Shown here: positions 8,038 to 16,693 of the stretch, piece by piece
Numbering within the stretch: position 1 is the stretch's first letter
Layout of the letters: every line of letters starts with the position of its first letter
DNA from: Ardenticatenaceae bacterium
GTDB lineage: Bacteria; Chloroflexota; Anaerolineae; Promineifilales; Promineifilaceae
Reading direction: 5' to 3'
Assembly: GCA_020634565.1 (NCBI GenBank)
Contig: JACKBN010000003.1
Coordinates: forward strand, 310,001-374,000
Length of the DNA stretch: 64,000 bases
Program-made: the position numbers and the translations under genes
Notes under the pieces: model-generated
Database searches by the model: none
Told to the model about the DNA's origin: nothing
What the model saw: only the letters and a program-made list of their open reading frames with translations

Positions 8038-9360
8038 ATGAAACGCACAAGTCTGTTCCTGATTTTTGGTTATCTGTTTTTAGCCCTCATGTTTGCGGCC
8101 TGTTCATCATCTGGTGGTGATGAAGAAGCGGCCACCGATTCTGGTGGCGACACCGCTGCTGAAAGTAGCGATAGCGGTGGTGGCGAGCAAACCGTTGTCA
8201 TCGGCTTTACCGCTTCCCAAACGGGCAGCCAAAACGTTTCCTCTACACGCCAGGTCAATGGCCTGAATCTGTGGATGGACGAGGTTAACGCGGCGGGTGG
8301 CATCGAGTTGAGCGACGGCACCAAGGTGACTTTTTCGGCCGTGACCTACGATGATGAAAGCAACACCGACCGGGTACAGGAGCTGTACACGCGACTCGCC
8401 ACCGAAGATGAAGCGGACTTCCTCATCAGCCCGTACTCCAGTGGCTTAACGGCCGCTTCCGCCGTTATCGCCGAGCAGTATGGCAAGGTGATGATCACCA
8501 CCGGCGCTGCTTCGGACGATACCTACAAGCAGGGCTTGACCACCGTTTACCAGGCGTACACCCCCGCCAGCCGTTACCTCACTGGCGCGATTGACCTCCT
8601 GCAAACCCTCGATTCCGAGGTAAATAAAATCGCCTTCGTTTACGAGAACAGCAAATTCTCCACCGACGTAGTAGAAGCCGCCAAAACGTATGCCGAAAGT
8701 CTGGGCTACGAAGTGGTGCTGCACGAAGGGTACGATCCAGAGACCACTGACTTTGGCCCCTTCATCAACAAAATCCAGGATGCCGCGCCCGACGCTATTT
8801 TGGGTGGCGGTCACTTCCAGGACGGCAGCACCTTTGCCCGCCAGCTCAACGAAAAGAGCATTGATGTCGGTTTCTTCACCTTGCTGGTAGCGCCACCAGA
8901 ACCCGATTTTGCCGATTTGGGCGAAGCGGCCGTTGGCGTGATTGGCCCCAGCCAGTGGGAACCTCAGGCTGCCTTTTCCGCCGCTTCTGCCGCTGAGGCC
9001 GGGCTGGAATGGTATGGCATTGAAAGCGAAGCATTTGTGTCTGCCTATGAAGCTGCCTACGACGGCGAAGAGCCATCTTACCACTCGGCCGGCGGCTATG
9101 CGGCCGGACTCATTCTGCAAAAAGCGATTATCGACGCCGACTCCACCGACCCCGAAGCGGTACGCGCGGCGTTGGATGCGATGGATTTGCTGACCTTCTT
9201 CGGTCACATCAAGTTTGACACAAGCGAAGAAGCCCACGGTCTGCAAACGGGTCACTCGATGGTTTACATCCAGTGGCAGGACAACGGCGATGGGCTGGCG
9301 AAACAAGTGGTGTGGCCCGCTGAGGGTGCCACGGCCGAGACGCTGTACCCCATGCCGTAA
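8038..9360 (+). CDS. ABC transporter substrate-binding lipoprotein (branched-chain amino acid type)
   Basis: A 440-residue periplasmic-binding-protein-like lipoprotein. The N-terminal signal ends in the lipobox LMFAACS, with Cys as the lipidated residue, followed by a Ser/Gly/Asp-rich linker to about residue 50. The mature part has the type-1 fold hallmarks of the LivJ/urea/amide family: IGFTASQTGSQ, ARQVNG-like helix start, LWMDEVNAAGGIEL and YDDESNTDRVQELYTRL. It heads a Liv-type transporter operon. Ligands in this family range from Leu/Ile/Val to amides, urea and aromatic acids, so the substrate is not certain. A conserved inverted repeat separates it from the permease genes. That may let the binding protein be made in excess. 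Confidence 0.93.
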   Translation: MKRTSLFLIFGYLFLALMFAACSSSGGDEEAATDSGGDTAAESSDSGGGEQTVVIGFTASQTGSQNVSSTRQVNGLNLWMDEVNAAGGIELSDGTKVTFSAVTYDDESNTDRVQELYTRLATEDEADFLISPYSSGLTAASAVIAEQYGKVMITTGAASDDTYKQGLTTVYQAYTPASRYLTGAIDLLQTLDSEVNKIAFVYENSKFSTDVVEAAKTYAESLGYEVVLHEGYDPETTDFGPFINKIQDAAPDAILGGGHFQDGSTFARQLNEKSIDVGFFTLLVAPPEPDFADLGEAAVGVIGPSQWEPQAAFSAASAAEAGLEWYGIESEAFVSAYEAAYDGEEPSYHSAGGYAAGLILQKAIIDADSTDPEAVRAALDAMDLLTFFGHIKFDTSEEAHGLQTGHSMVYIQWQDNGDGLAKQVVWPAEGATAETLYPMP

Positions 9361-9373
9361 TTGAGTTGCTTGG

Positions 9374-9438
9374 AGATTGGACCATTTTTGAGCAATAGGT
9401 TTGCTTTCAATATTAGCTCTTAAAAAATGGTCCAATCT
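9374..9438. repeat. Dispersed inverted repeat, copy 1 (agattggacca family)
   Basis: Perfect 16-base arms at 9374-9389 (agattggaccattttt) and 9423-9438 are separated by 33 bases. Inner gagc/gctc bases extend the pairing. The same arms recur at 25953-26014, 31193-31253 and 32156-32215. Here it lies between the binding protein and the permease of the transporter operon. It could act as an attenuator or RNA-stabilising hairpin. Confidence 0.85.
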
Positions 9439-9572
9439 TGGCTCATCTAACAGGCGCGGCGGTCCACGTTTGGCGACGAATGGCATGGATGCTTTAGCAG
9501 CGATGCCCCGACCGCCGCGCCTTACCCAATCTTCACCCTCTTTTCTTTCTCACTGAAACCGGAGAAATTTCT

Positions 9573-10442
9573 ATGCAAATTAGCTTCGATTTAATTATTG
9601 CCTCCTTGATTGATGGGCTGCTGCTGGGGTTTGTTTACGGTATTGCAGCCATGGGGCTAACGCTCATCTGGGGCGTCATGAATGTGATTAATCTGGCCCA
9701 TGGCCCGATTATCGCCCTGGGGATGTTTAGCCTCTACTTTATTTTTAGCATTTTTGGCCTGAATCCATATGTGGCGCTGGTGTTGGTGGCCATTTTGGGG
9801 CTGCTGCTGGGCGTGCTTATCTACTTTGTGGCGGTGCATCGGGTGATTGACGCGCCGCATCTCTCCACGCTTTTAGCGACGTTTTCGATAAATATGATCA
9901 TCATTGGCTTGGGAACGGCCGCTTTCTCCGCCTCTCCCCGCAATGTGGATTTTTCACTGGGCAGCCTCTCGCTGGGGCCGGTAACGCTGTTGGGGACGCG
10001 CTTGGTAGCGGCCGTTTTGGCCGTGGCCGTGACGGGTGGACTGTACCTCTTCCTCTACCGCACGCGGCCCGGTCGTTACATTCGCGCTGTGGCCAACAAC
10101 AAGGACGCCGCTGAACTGATGGGTGTGCCCTCGGCCCAGATTTTGGCGCTGAGCTTTGGCCTGGGCACGATGCTGGCAGCCATTGCTGGCGGCCTAATTG
10201 CCACCTTTTTCCCCTTCACCATTCTGGCAGGCGGCGTGTACGAGCTGAAAAGCTTCGTCATCGGCGTACTGGGCGGCCTGGGCAACCCCGTTGGCGCGCT
10301 GCTAGGCGGCTTAATCCTGGGCATGTTGGAAGGCGTGATTCCCGCCTTCATGCCCACCACCTGGGTGCCCGTGCTGGAATTCCTCCTGTTTGTGCTGATT
10401 TTGCTGGTACGGCCGCAGGGCTTATTTGGAGCGCGAAAATGA
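9573..10442 (+). CDS. livH: Branched-chain amino acid ABC transporter permease, LivH type
   Basis: A 289-residue integral membrane permease with about eight predicted hydrophobic helices. It carries the LivH-family signature: GLLLGFVYGIAAMGLTLIWGVMNVINLAHG at the N-terminus, RYIRAVANNKDAAELMGV in the cytoplasmic coupling loop, and GGVYELKSFVIGVLGGLGNPVGA towards the C-terminus. Its stop overlaps the livM start by 4 bases. The gene has several near-misses of the palindrome (ACGGCCGC) but no exact copy. It works with the adjacent LivM-type permease and two ATPases. Confidence 0.95.
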   Translation: MQISFDLIIASLIDGLLLGFVYGIAAMGLTLIWGVMNVINLAHGPIIALGMFSLYFIFSIFGLNPYVALVLVAILGLLLGVLIYFVAVHRVIDAPHLSTLLATFSINMIIIGLGTAAFSASPRNVDFSLGSLSLGPVTLLGTRLVAAVLAVAVTGGLYLFLYRTRPGRYIRAVANNKDAAELMGVPSAQILALSFGLGTMLAAIAGGLIATFFPFTILAGGVYELKSFVIGVLGGLGNPVGALLGGLILGMLEGVIPAFMPTTWVPVLEFLLFVLILLVRPQGLFGARK

Positions 10443-11410
10443 GTACACTACGCAAATATCTCGGACTCATTGTCACCCTGGCGGTGCTGCTCATTCTGGT
10501 CGTCTGGCCCATTATCACCGGCAAGGACATCTCGCGGGAAACGACCTTTACGATTTTGCTCTCAGTGGCTTTGGCCTCCAGCCTCAACATTTTGTTGGGC
10601 TACACGGGCTACGTCAGCTTTGGCCATGTGGTTTTCTTTGGCCTGGGCGGTTACGTGGGCTTTTACCTCATGAGCGTACAGGGCATGTCGTTGTGGATAG
10701 CGATGTTGGCCGGTGGCATTTCGGCCAGTTTGTTGGCGTTTCTGCTGGGCAAGGCGATTTTGCGGCTGCGCGGCGGCTACTTTGCTCTGGCTACTATTGG
10801 CGTTAACGAAGCGATGCGCGCTTTTATCAACAACTTCGAGCCATTTGGCGGCCCGGTGGGCATGACGCTGAACTTCTCAGTGTACCGCGATTATGGCGGG
10901 CCGGGCGAAGCGCTGTGGCTGAGCTACTACGTGCTGGCGGCGCTGACGCTTGTTGTCATCCTGATGAGCTACGCGGTGCGCACCTCCAAATTTGGCTTGG
11001 GCTTGCTGGCCATCCGTGAAGATGAGGATGCGGCCGAAGTGATGGGGGTGAACGCGCCGAACGCCAAAACGTGGGCGTATGTGCTCTCGGCCATTATTCC
11101 CGGCATGTTGGGGGTTCTGTTCTTCTTCAAAAATGGCAGCATCGAGCCAGTGCCTGCGTTCCGGCTGCACTTTTCCATCGAGATGATTGTGATGGTGATG
11201 CTGGGCGGCCAGGGCACGGTGCTGGGGCCAATTTTGGGCGCATACGGCTACCAACGGCTGCGCGGCTTTTTGCTGACGAGCGACATCTTTAAAGATATTC
11301 AGCTGGCTGTGGCGGGCGCTTTGCTGTTGGTGATTGTGCTGTTTGTGCCGGCTGGATTGGTTGGCTGGCTGCGGAATCGCTTCCCCAAAGCACGGAGGGC
11401 ATTGCAATGA
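10439..11410 (+). CDS. livM: Branched-chain amino acid ABC transporter permease, LivM type
   Basis: A 323-residue membrane protein, the second permease subunit. Family signatures include ASSLNILLGYTGYVSFGHVVFFGLGGYVG at residues 40-70, LGLLAIREDEDAAEVMGVN in the coupling loop, and MVMLGGQGTVLGPILGA near the C-terminus. It has about nine or ten hydrophobic segments. It overlaps livH by 4 bases and livG by 4 bases (ATGA), so all three are translationally coupled. It ends in a short Arg-rich tail in the cytoplasm. Confidence 0.95.
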   Translation: MSTLRKYLGLIVTLAVLLILVVWPIITGKDISRETTFTILLSVALASSLNILLGYTGYVSFGHVVFFGLGGYVGFYLMSVQGMSLWIAMLAGGISASLLAFLLGKAILRLRGGYFALATIGVNEAMRAFINNFEPFGGPVGMTLNFSVYRDYGGPGEALWLSYYVLAALTLVVILMSYAVRTSKFGLGLLAIREDEDAAEVMGVNAPNAKTWAYVLSAIIPGMLGVLFFFKNGSIEPVPAFRLHFSIEMIVMVMLGGQGTVLGPILGAYGYQRLRGFLLTSDIFKDIQLAVAGALLLVIVLFVPAGLVGWLRNRFPKARRALQ

Positions 11411-12153
11411 TTTTACAGGTTGAAGGTGTTGGCAAGCGGTTTGGTGGCCTCCAGGCGCTGGCTGACGTGACGTTTGATTTACCAGAAGGGCAAATTCTGG
11501 GCCTAATTGGGCCGAATGGTGCGGGCAAGACGACGCTGTTCAACTGCATCAGCGGCGTATATGAACCCAGCGACGGCCGTGTGACGTTCCGTGGCGAGGA
11601 TGTGACGGGCAGCAAACCGTACCTGATGGCCCATCGGGGCATGGCAAGAACGCACCAGATTGTACGGCCGTTAAACGAGCTCACCGTGCGCGAAAATGTG
11701 ATTGTGGGCGCTTGCTTTGGTCGGGAGAACCACCGGCTGCCCACCGCTGGTGACATCGCGGATGAGGTGCTGGAATTTGTGCGGCTGGCGGATCGCTCGG
11801 ACCAATTAGCGGGCAGTTTGAACGTGGGTCAGAAGAAGCGGCTGGAAATGGCGCGGGCGCTGGCGGCACGGCCGTATCTGCTGCTGCTGGATGAAGTGCT
11901 GGCCGGGCTGAATCCATCGGAAATTGTCATGATGGTGGAGATTGTGAAGCGCATTCGCACAGAACGAAACGTGACCATCATCATGATTGAGCACGTGATG
12001 CACGCCATCATGAACGTGTCGGATCGGTTGCAGGTGCTGGATTACGGCCGTCAAATCGCGGAAGGCACGCCCGAAGAAGTGGCCAACGACGAGAAAGTGA
12101 TCGAAGCGTATCTGGGCGATCCCAAGCTGGCTGAACGGTTGATGACCGAGTAG
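11407..12153 (+). CDS. livG: Branched-chain amino acid ABC transporter ATPase, LivG type
   Basis: A 248-residue ATPase. The Walker A motif is GPNGAGKTTLFN near residue 36. The ABC signature is partly degenerate: LNVGQKKRLEMARAL replaces the usual LSxGQ, which is seen in LivG proteins. Walker B is LLLLDEVLAGLNPSE with the catalytic Glu. The H-loop is IMIEHVMHAIM. The RTHQIVRPLNELTVREN stretch is typical of the LivG/UrtD branch. It follows livM with a 4-base overlap and precedes livF by 21 bases. Confidence 0.95.
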   Translation: MILQVEGVGKRFGGLQALADVTFDLPEGQILGLIGPNGAGKTTLFNCISGVYEPSDGRVTFRGEDVTGSKPYLMAHRGMARTHQIVRPLNELTVRENVIVGACFGRENHRLPTAGDIADEVLEFVRLADRSDQLAGSLNVGQKKRLEMARALAARPYLLLLDEVLAGLNPSEIVMMVEIVKRIRTERNVTIIMIEHVMHAIMNVSDRLQVLDYGRQIAEGTPEEVANDEKVIEAYLGDPKLAERLMTE

Positions 12154-12174
12154 CGTGTAAAAAAGGAAAATATC

Positions 12175-12885
12175 ATGGCATTACTAGAAATTCGGGACAT
12201 CGAATCGGGCTACGGTGAAGTGCAAATCCTCTGGGGAACGAGCATCTCTCTGGAAGAAGGCAAATTGACTTCTTTAGTGGGAGCCAATGGCGCAGGCAAA
12301 ACCACCACGATGCGTACCGTCATGGGGCAAATCAAACCGTGGAGCGGCTCTGTCTGGTTTAATGGTCAAGATATCAGCAGCCTGTCGGCCCATGCCAAGG
12401 CAGAGTTGGGCGTGGTATTGGTGCCAGAAGGGCGACAGCTCTTCACCGACATGTCCGTGGAGGAAAATTTGGAAATGGGTGCCTCACCCAAGCGGGCGCG
12501 GTCACACATCCAAAAGAATCTGGAATTGGTGTACGAGATGTTTCCCCGGCTCAAAGAGCGGCGCAATCAAAAATCGGGCACGATGAGCGGCGGCGAGCAG
12601 CAAATGTTGGCCGTGGCGCGGGGCATCATGGCCAATCCTATTGTGCTGATGATTGATGAACTCTCGCTGGGATTGGCCCCTGTGTTGGTGCTGGATCTGT
12701 TCCAAAGCCTCAAATTGTTGAAGGAACAGGGTCTAACAATGATGTTGGTGGAGCAAAATGTACAAATGGCGCTGGCTGTGAGCGATTATGCTTTTGTTCT
12801 GGCGCATGGCAAGGTAGAATTAGAAGGTCCCAGCCGCGAATTGGCGCAAGACGAACATGTTCGTTCTGCGTATTTGGGACTCTGA
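12175..12885 (+). CDS. livF: Branched-chain amino acid ABC transporter ATPase, LivF type
   Basis: A 236-residue ATPase. Walker A is GANGAGKTTTMRTVMG near residue 37. The family-specific LVPEGRQLFTDMSVEENLEMG follows, with the signature TMSGGEQQMLAVARG, Walker B MIDELSLGLAP, and the H-loop position occupied in MLVEQNVQMAL by Gln as is usual for LivF. It is the last of the five transporter genes. The CBS-ACT gene follows 45 bases later on the same strand and is probably co-transcribed. Confidence 0.95.
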   Translation: MALLEIRDIESGYGEVQILWGTSISLEEGKLTSLVGANGAGKTTTMRTVMGQIKPWSGSVWFNGQDISSLSAHAKAELGVVLVPEGRQLFTDMSVEENLEMGASPKRARSHIQKNLELVYEMFPRLKERRNQKSGTMSGGEQQMLAVARGIMANPIVLMIDELSLGLAPVLVLDLFQSLKLLKEQGLTMMLVEQNVQMALAVSDYAFVLAHGKVELEGPSRELAQDEHVRSAYLGL

Positions 12886-12930
12886 TTTTTACCATCCACT
12901 TTTTTCACACTTTTTAGCAAGGAGTCACGC

Positions 12931-13575
12931 ATGTTAATCAAAAAACGCATGTCAACACCCGTTATCACCGTTCCGCCGGAAATGTCGGTGCCCGATTGTT
13001 TGAAATTGATGCAGCAAGAGCGCATTCGCCGGACGCCGGTGGTTGATGATAAAGGCCGTCTTATCGGCATTGTCTCAGATAAAGATTTGCTCAACGCCTC
13101 GCCGTCTGATGCCACCTCCCTCAGCGTGTGGGAGATCACCTACCTGGTCAACAAAATCAAGGTCAAGGACGTCATGACCAAAGACGTGCTGACCATCGGC
13201 GAAGATATGCCCATCGAAGAAGCCGCCCGCATCATGGTAGACAACAAGGTTGGTGGCCTGCCCGTGGTCAACAATGGCGATCTGGTTGGTCTGATTACCG
13301 AGACAGATTTGTTCAAGCTGCTGCTGGAGCTGATGGGCGCGCGGGATCAGGGTGTGCGGGTAACGGCCGTTGTGCCTGAAAAAGTTGGGACATTGGCCAA
13401 AATCGCCCAAGCCATTGCCGCCGCTGACGCCAGCTTCTTGTCTTTTGGCGAGTTCTCTGGCGATAAGGCGTCTAATCGGATTGTGACTTTTAAAGTGCGT
13501 CGGCTGGATGAAGAAACCGTACGCAAGATTGTAGAGCCAGTCGTAGACGAAATCATCGACATCCGCACCAATTAA
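12931..13575 (+). CDS. CBS-pair and ACT domain protein (AcuB-like)
   Basis: A 214-residue cytosolic protein. Two CBS motifs (about residues 1-60 and 72-130) form a Bateman module that would bind an adenine nucleotide: MSTPVITVPPEMSV..RRTPVVDDKGRLIGIVSDKDLL, and VMTKDVLTIGEDMPIEEAARIM..GLPVVNNGDLVGLITETDLF. A C-terminal ACT-like part (about 140-214) starts VRVTAVVPEKVGTLAKIAQAIAA and could bind an amino acid. The layout matches AcuB-type proteins. Its position directly after a Liv-type transporter suggests that it couples energy charge and amino acid level to transport or catabolism. That link is inference. Confidence 0.88.
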   Translation: MLIKKRMSTPVITVPPEMSVPDCLKLMQQERIRRTPVVDDKGRLIGIVSDKDLLNASPSDATSLSVWEITYLVNKIKVKDVMTKDVLTIGEDMPIEEAARIMVDNKVGGLPVVNNGDLVGLITETDLFKLLLELMGARDQGVRVTAVVPEKVGTLAKIAQAIAAADASFLSFGEFSGDKASNRIVTFKVRRLDEETVRKIVEPVVDEIIDIRTN

Positions 13576-13585
13576 CTTCTTGGCC

Positions 13586-13623
13586 AGGAGTGGCAATCTA
13601 AAAATGTGAGGATTGCCACTCCT
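13586..13623. terminator. Hairpin after the transporter operon
   Basis: Perfect 13-base arms aggagtggcaatc (13586-13598) and its complement (13611-13623) are separated by 12 bases. They start 11 bases after the CBS-ACT stop. There is no U-run, so it is either a weak terminator or an RNA-end stabiliser. One ACGGCCGT copy follows at about 13648. Confidence 0.5.
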
Positions 13624-13742
13624 GAATTGCTGAGCTGTCTGCCTTGACGGCCGTTTCTCCCCCACGCATAATTGCCCCATAACCAAACAACCACGCAGAC
13701 CTTCTTCTCGGCGTTTCTGCGTTCACACCAAAGGAGCAGCAC

Positions 13743-14645
13743 ATGAACGAAAAAATCGGATTTATCGGCCTGGGCATTATGGGGCAGGGCATGGTGCGCA
13801 ATCTGCTGGAAAAAGGGTTTGAAGTTTACATTTGGAATCGCACCCATCCCAAAATGGACCCCCTCATTGAATTAGGTGCCCACGCCGCCACCAGCCCCGC
13901 TGACGTCGCCAGCCACGCCACGATCATCATCACCTGCGTCAGCGACACACCCGATGTCGAACATGTGATGCTGCAAGCCAATGGCGTTATCTTTGGTGCC
14001 AAACCGGGCGACCTTGTCATTGATATGAGCACCATCAGTCCAGAAATTACCCGTCGGTTGGCCGCCGCGTTTGCCGATCGTGGCGTGCACATGCTGGATG
14101 CGCCTATCAGCGGCGGCAGCGAAGGCGCAGCCAAAGGCACGCTCAGCATTATGGTGGGCGGCGATGCGGCCCAGGTAGCCCGCGCCATGCCCGTGTTCGA
14201 GGCGATGGGCAAAACCATCACCCACGTTGGTGAAAGCGGTGCCGGGCAAACGGTGAAGCTGGTGAACCAGATTTTGGTTGTGGTAACCATGCTTGGTGTG
14301 GGAGAAGCGCTGCTCTTTGCTCAGGCAGGTGGCCTCGATTTGAATAAAACGCTCGATGCGGTCACGCAAGGCGCGGCGGGCAGTTGGATGCTCAGCAATC
14401 GCGGGCCGCAGGTGGTGGAGCGGGATTGGCGGCCTGGGTTCACCATTGATTTGCAGCAAAAAGATTTGCGCTTGGTGTTGGAAGCCGCCGATCAGCTGGG
14501 TGTGCCGCTGCTGGGCACGGGGATGGTGTTCAATTTGTACCGCACCTTGCAGCAGCGGGGCCTCGGTTTAGAGGGCAACCACGCCCTGGTCAAAGCGCTG
14601 GAGCATTTGGCCGGTCTGGAAATTGGCGGCGAGTCGTCTGCGTAA
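13743..14645 (+). CDS. NAD(P)-dependent beta-hydroxyacid dehydrogenase (3-hydroxyisobutyrate dehydrogenase family)
   Basis: A 300-residue oxidoreductase of the family holding 3-hydroxyisobutyrate dehydrogenase, tartronate semialdehyde reductase and related enzymes. The Rossmann motif is IGFIGLGIMGQGMVRNLLEKG. The substrate motif is MLDAPISGGSEGAAKGTLSIMVGG near residue 120. The catalytic Lys is in GAGQTVKLVNQI near residue 170. 3-Hydroxyisobutyrate dehydrogenase acts in valine breakdown, so the position just after a branched-chain amino acid transporter is suggestive. Sequence alone does not fix the substrate. An AAGGAG ribosome site precedes the start. Confidence 0.9.
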   Translation: MNEKIGFIGLGIMGQGMVRNLLEKGFEVYIWNRTHPKMDPLIELGAHAATSPADVASHATIIITCVSDTPDVEHVMLQANGVIFGAKPGDLVIDMSTISPEITRRLAAAFADRGVHMLDAPISGGSEGAAKGTLSIMVGGDAAQVARAMPVFEAMGKTITHVGESGAGQTVKLVNQILVVVTMLGVGEALLFAQAGGLDLNKTLDAVTQGAAGSWMLSNRGPQVVERDWRPGFTIDLQQKDLRLVLEAADQLGVPLLGTGMVFNLYRTLQQRGLGLEGNHALVKALEHLAGLEIGGESSA

Positions 14646-14673
14646 AAACAACCCGCCGCCACGCAGGTGAAGT

Positions 14674-15936
14674 TTAGGGGACAGATTCTTCTTCTGCCTC
14701 ATCCACTTGTTCGTCAAACTCCGTTTCGGCGGCATTAAGTAGGGCATCAAATTCGCGCGTCAGCGTGCCGTGCATTTCATTTTGGCGGTTAATGATGCGT
14801 TCGGTTAGCTCTTGGCTGCATTGCGCATATTCTGAGCCAGCCGCGATGGCGGCCAACATATCGGCGCTTTCATCGCTGACCATTTGCATGGAGCAAGAAA
14901 ACGCTTCGCTGTTCTGGTTCACATCCTCTGAATAAATGGCCGCCGCCGTATCCACCAAACAGGCGCGATACTCGCCCCAGGCCGCCCAATCAATTTGCTC
15001 AATGAAGATTTCCCGCAGTGCCTCGGCGTCATTGGCCGGAAAATAGGTGCCGCCGCCGTTAACGGCCGTTTCTTGCAGTTCTTGAGTCGTTTCAGCATCC
15101 ACCGCAAAGCCCACAACGTTCACCGTGACGCCGACGTTGGCGCTGTTGAGCTGTGCCGCGGCGGCAGCCGGATCGCCATCACACGTTTCCAGCCCATCCG
15201 AGATGAGGTACACAAAGTTGGAGTTTGTTGCCGGGTCAAACTGGCTGAAATCGTCCAGCGCCGCCAGCAAGGCCGCGCCTGTGGGCGTCCAGCCCACCGG
15301 CGCGACGGCGTTGATCGTGTCCACAAAGCCACCTGCGTCCAGCGGCTGGAAGGGATAGATTAACTCTGTGCCCTGGCAGGAAACTGCCTTGTCAACTTCA
15401 TCGCGCGAGCCGGTGTGGCCGTATACGCGCAGGGAAACCTGGGCGTCGGCGGGCAGAGTATCCACAAAGTCAGCGAGCACGGCCTGGGCCACTGCCAGGC
15501 GGGTTGATCCGCCGAATGGGTCGCCCATGCTGCCAGAGGCATCGAGGATGATTTGGATGTTGATGTTTTCTTTGAGCGGCTGGGAACTTACGGAGGATTG
15601 GGGCAGTGGGCATTGCAGCATGGTTCCGGCATCGGCTCCGCTGCATTCTGTGAGGTTACGGCCGTATCCGGCCAGCAGCTCGGTAAATTGTTGGTTGCAG
15701 TCCACCTGAGCGGTGGCGGTGGGTTCTGGTGAAGCAGTGGGCGCTGTGGTTGGCGTTAAAGCGGGTGGTTCGGTCGCCGCTATGGTTGGTTCGGTGGTGG
15801 GGTCTGCTACCTCGGCAATTTCGTCAGTGGTGGGGATGGGAGTTGGGGTGGAAACGGTCGTTTGCGTGCAGGCTACCAAAAAAACAAAACCGAACAAAAG
15901 AAAAGAAGCAGGTTTGAACAACTTCGATTGATGCAT
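14674..15936 (-). CDS. VWA-domain lipoprotein
   Basis: A 420-residue secreted lipoprotein. The signal peptide ends in LFGFVFLVACTQ, with the lipid-anchored Cys near residue 23. A Thr/Pro-rich linker (about 25-75) leads to a von Willebrand A domain. Its metal site is IIILDASGSMGD-like: IQIILDASGSMG near 130, with T and D residues further on (VYGHTGSRDEVD, ISDGLETCDGD). The C-terminal 110 residues are helical and Cys-containing, ending in an acidic EQVDEAEEE tail. VWA lipoproteins usually bind other proteins at the cell surface; the partner is unknown. An ACGGCCGT copy falls in the VWA part. ATG at 15936 has a GAGGG ribosome site. Confidence 0.88.
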   Translation of the reverse strand: MHQSKLFKPASFLLFGFVFLVACTQTTVSTPTPIPTTDEIAEVADPTTEPTIAATEPPALTPTTAPTASPEPTATAQVDCNQQFTELLAGYGRNLTECSGADAGTMLQCPLPQSSVSSQPLKENINIQIILDASGSMGDPFGGSTRLAVAQAVLADFVDTLPADAQVSLRVYGHTGSRDEVDKAVSCQGTELIYPFQPLDAGGFVDTINAVAPVGWTPTGAALLAALDDFSQFDPATNSNFVYLISDGLETCDGDPAAAAAQLNSANVGVTVNVVGFAVDAETTQELQETAVNGGGTYFPANDAEALREIFIEQIDWAAWGEYRACLVDTAAAIYSEDVNQNSEAFSCSMQMVSDESADMLAAIAAGSEYAQCSQELTERIINRQNEMHGTLTREFDALLNAAETEFDEQVDEAEEESVP

Positions 15937-16019
15937 GTACCCTCGCTGATTTCATTCAAAATAGGTGTTTACTTTAATTTATACCGGAAGACGTCAACAA
16001 ACAAGTTGCACAGAACCAA

Positions 16020-16601
16020 TTACGGTTGGCCCCACGGCCGTATCCATTCTTCCGGCTTCACCCCTAAACCGTGGGCAATACGGTTGATGTAGTTGAAATA
16101 GCCAATCACCTGCGCTGCATCGTGAATGGCGCGATCATCAAAACCATGCTGACGCAGCGCGTCTAAATCGCTGAGGATCATCTGGTCATTGTGGCGGGTG
16201 AGCTTGGCAGCGAACTGGCACAGCGCCTGGTTTGCTGGCGTTAGCGGCGCACTGCGCCAATCCCGTACCAGCGCGTGGACGTATGCATCTGCTTCCTCAG
16301 CATCAGAAATTTCAGCTGCGATCTCTTCCCGGAGATCGTGGGCGTGAGCCTGGTGTCAGTAATGGCAATTATTTTCGACGGAAACCACCACCGCCAGCAT
16401 CTCCCGCTGTGAGCGCGTTAGCGGTGACGCCCCCGCCATCACCGTTTGGTAAAACTTAATGCTGTCCTTGAGCGCCATCTCGTTGATGCTCATCACCTGC
16501 ACAATGTTCCAGATGTGCCCGGCCCGCTTAATAGCCGCGTTCAGCTGCCGTTTGAGTAAACCGGTTGCCTCTTCCAAATAGATTTGCTTAATCCACGCCA
16601 T
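16020..16601 (-). CDS. AhpD-like peroxidase-related protein, candidate selenoprotein (in-frame TGA)
   Basis: The frame from ATG 16601 runs 81 codons to a TGA at 16358-16356, then continues open for another 111 codons to TAA at 16022-16020. Read through, it is a normal 193-residue AhpD-like/carboxymuconolactone decarboxylase protein of the uncharacterised peroxidase-related type. The TGA falls exactly where the family has the second Cys of its redox motif: VENNCHY-TGA-HQAHAHD, so the motif reads C79-H-Y-U82. In AhpD this position is the attacking thiol. The part after TGA carries family-like sequence (FAAKLTRHND, DLDALRQHGFDD, AIHDAAQVIGYFNYINRIA). A SECIS-like hairpin follows the TGA. A nonsense mutation is the alternative. 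No selA, selB, selC or selD gene is in the window. Confidence 0.75.
16319..16338 (-). promoter_or_regulatory. SECIS-like hairpin downstream of the in-frame TGA
   Basis: On the mRNA strand, a perfect 7-bp stem CGATCTC / GAGATCG encloses the 6-base loop CGGGAA. The loop starts 25 bases after the TGA, and its second base is G. Bacterial SECIS elements need a short stem-loop with the apical loop about 16-37 bases after UGA and a G among its first two bases, so this one fits. It lies within the coding sequence, as expected for bacteria. Confidence 0.6.
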
Positions 16602-16693
16602 CTCAAACCTCCCGTAGCCGCGGATTCTTTCCGCGCTTCAAGTTATTCACCGTTCGCATACTTCGGCTGCGCTCAGCACAAGCCTGAGGATAC

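Noticed and set aside
8446..9486. A 346-residue open frame on the minus strand
   Set aside because: It is antisense to the binding-protein gene, shows no family motif, and arises from codon bias of the real gene.
16356..16601. A short 81-residue protein ending at the TGA
   Set aside because: Family similarity and an open frame continue for 111 codons past the TGA, so the truncated version is unlikely to be the intended product.
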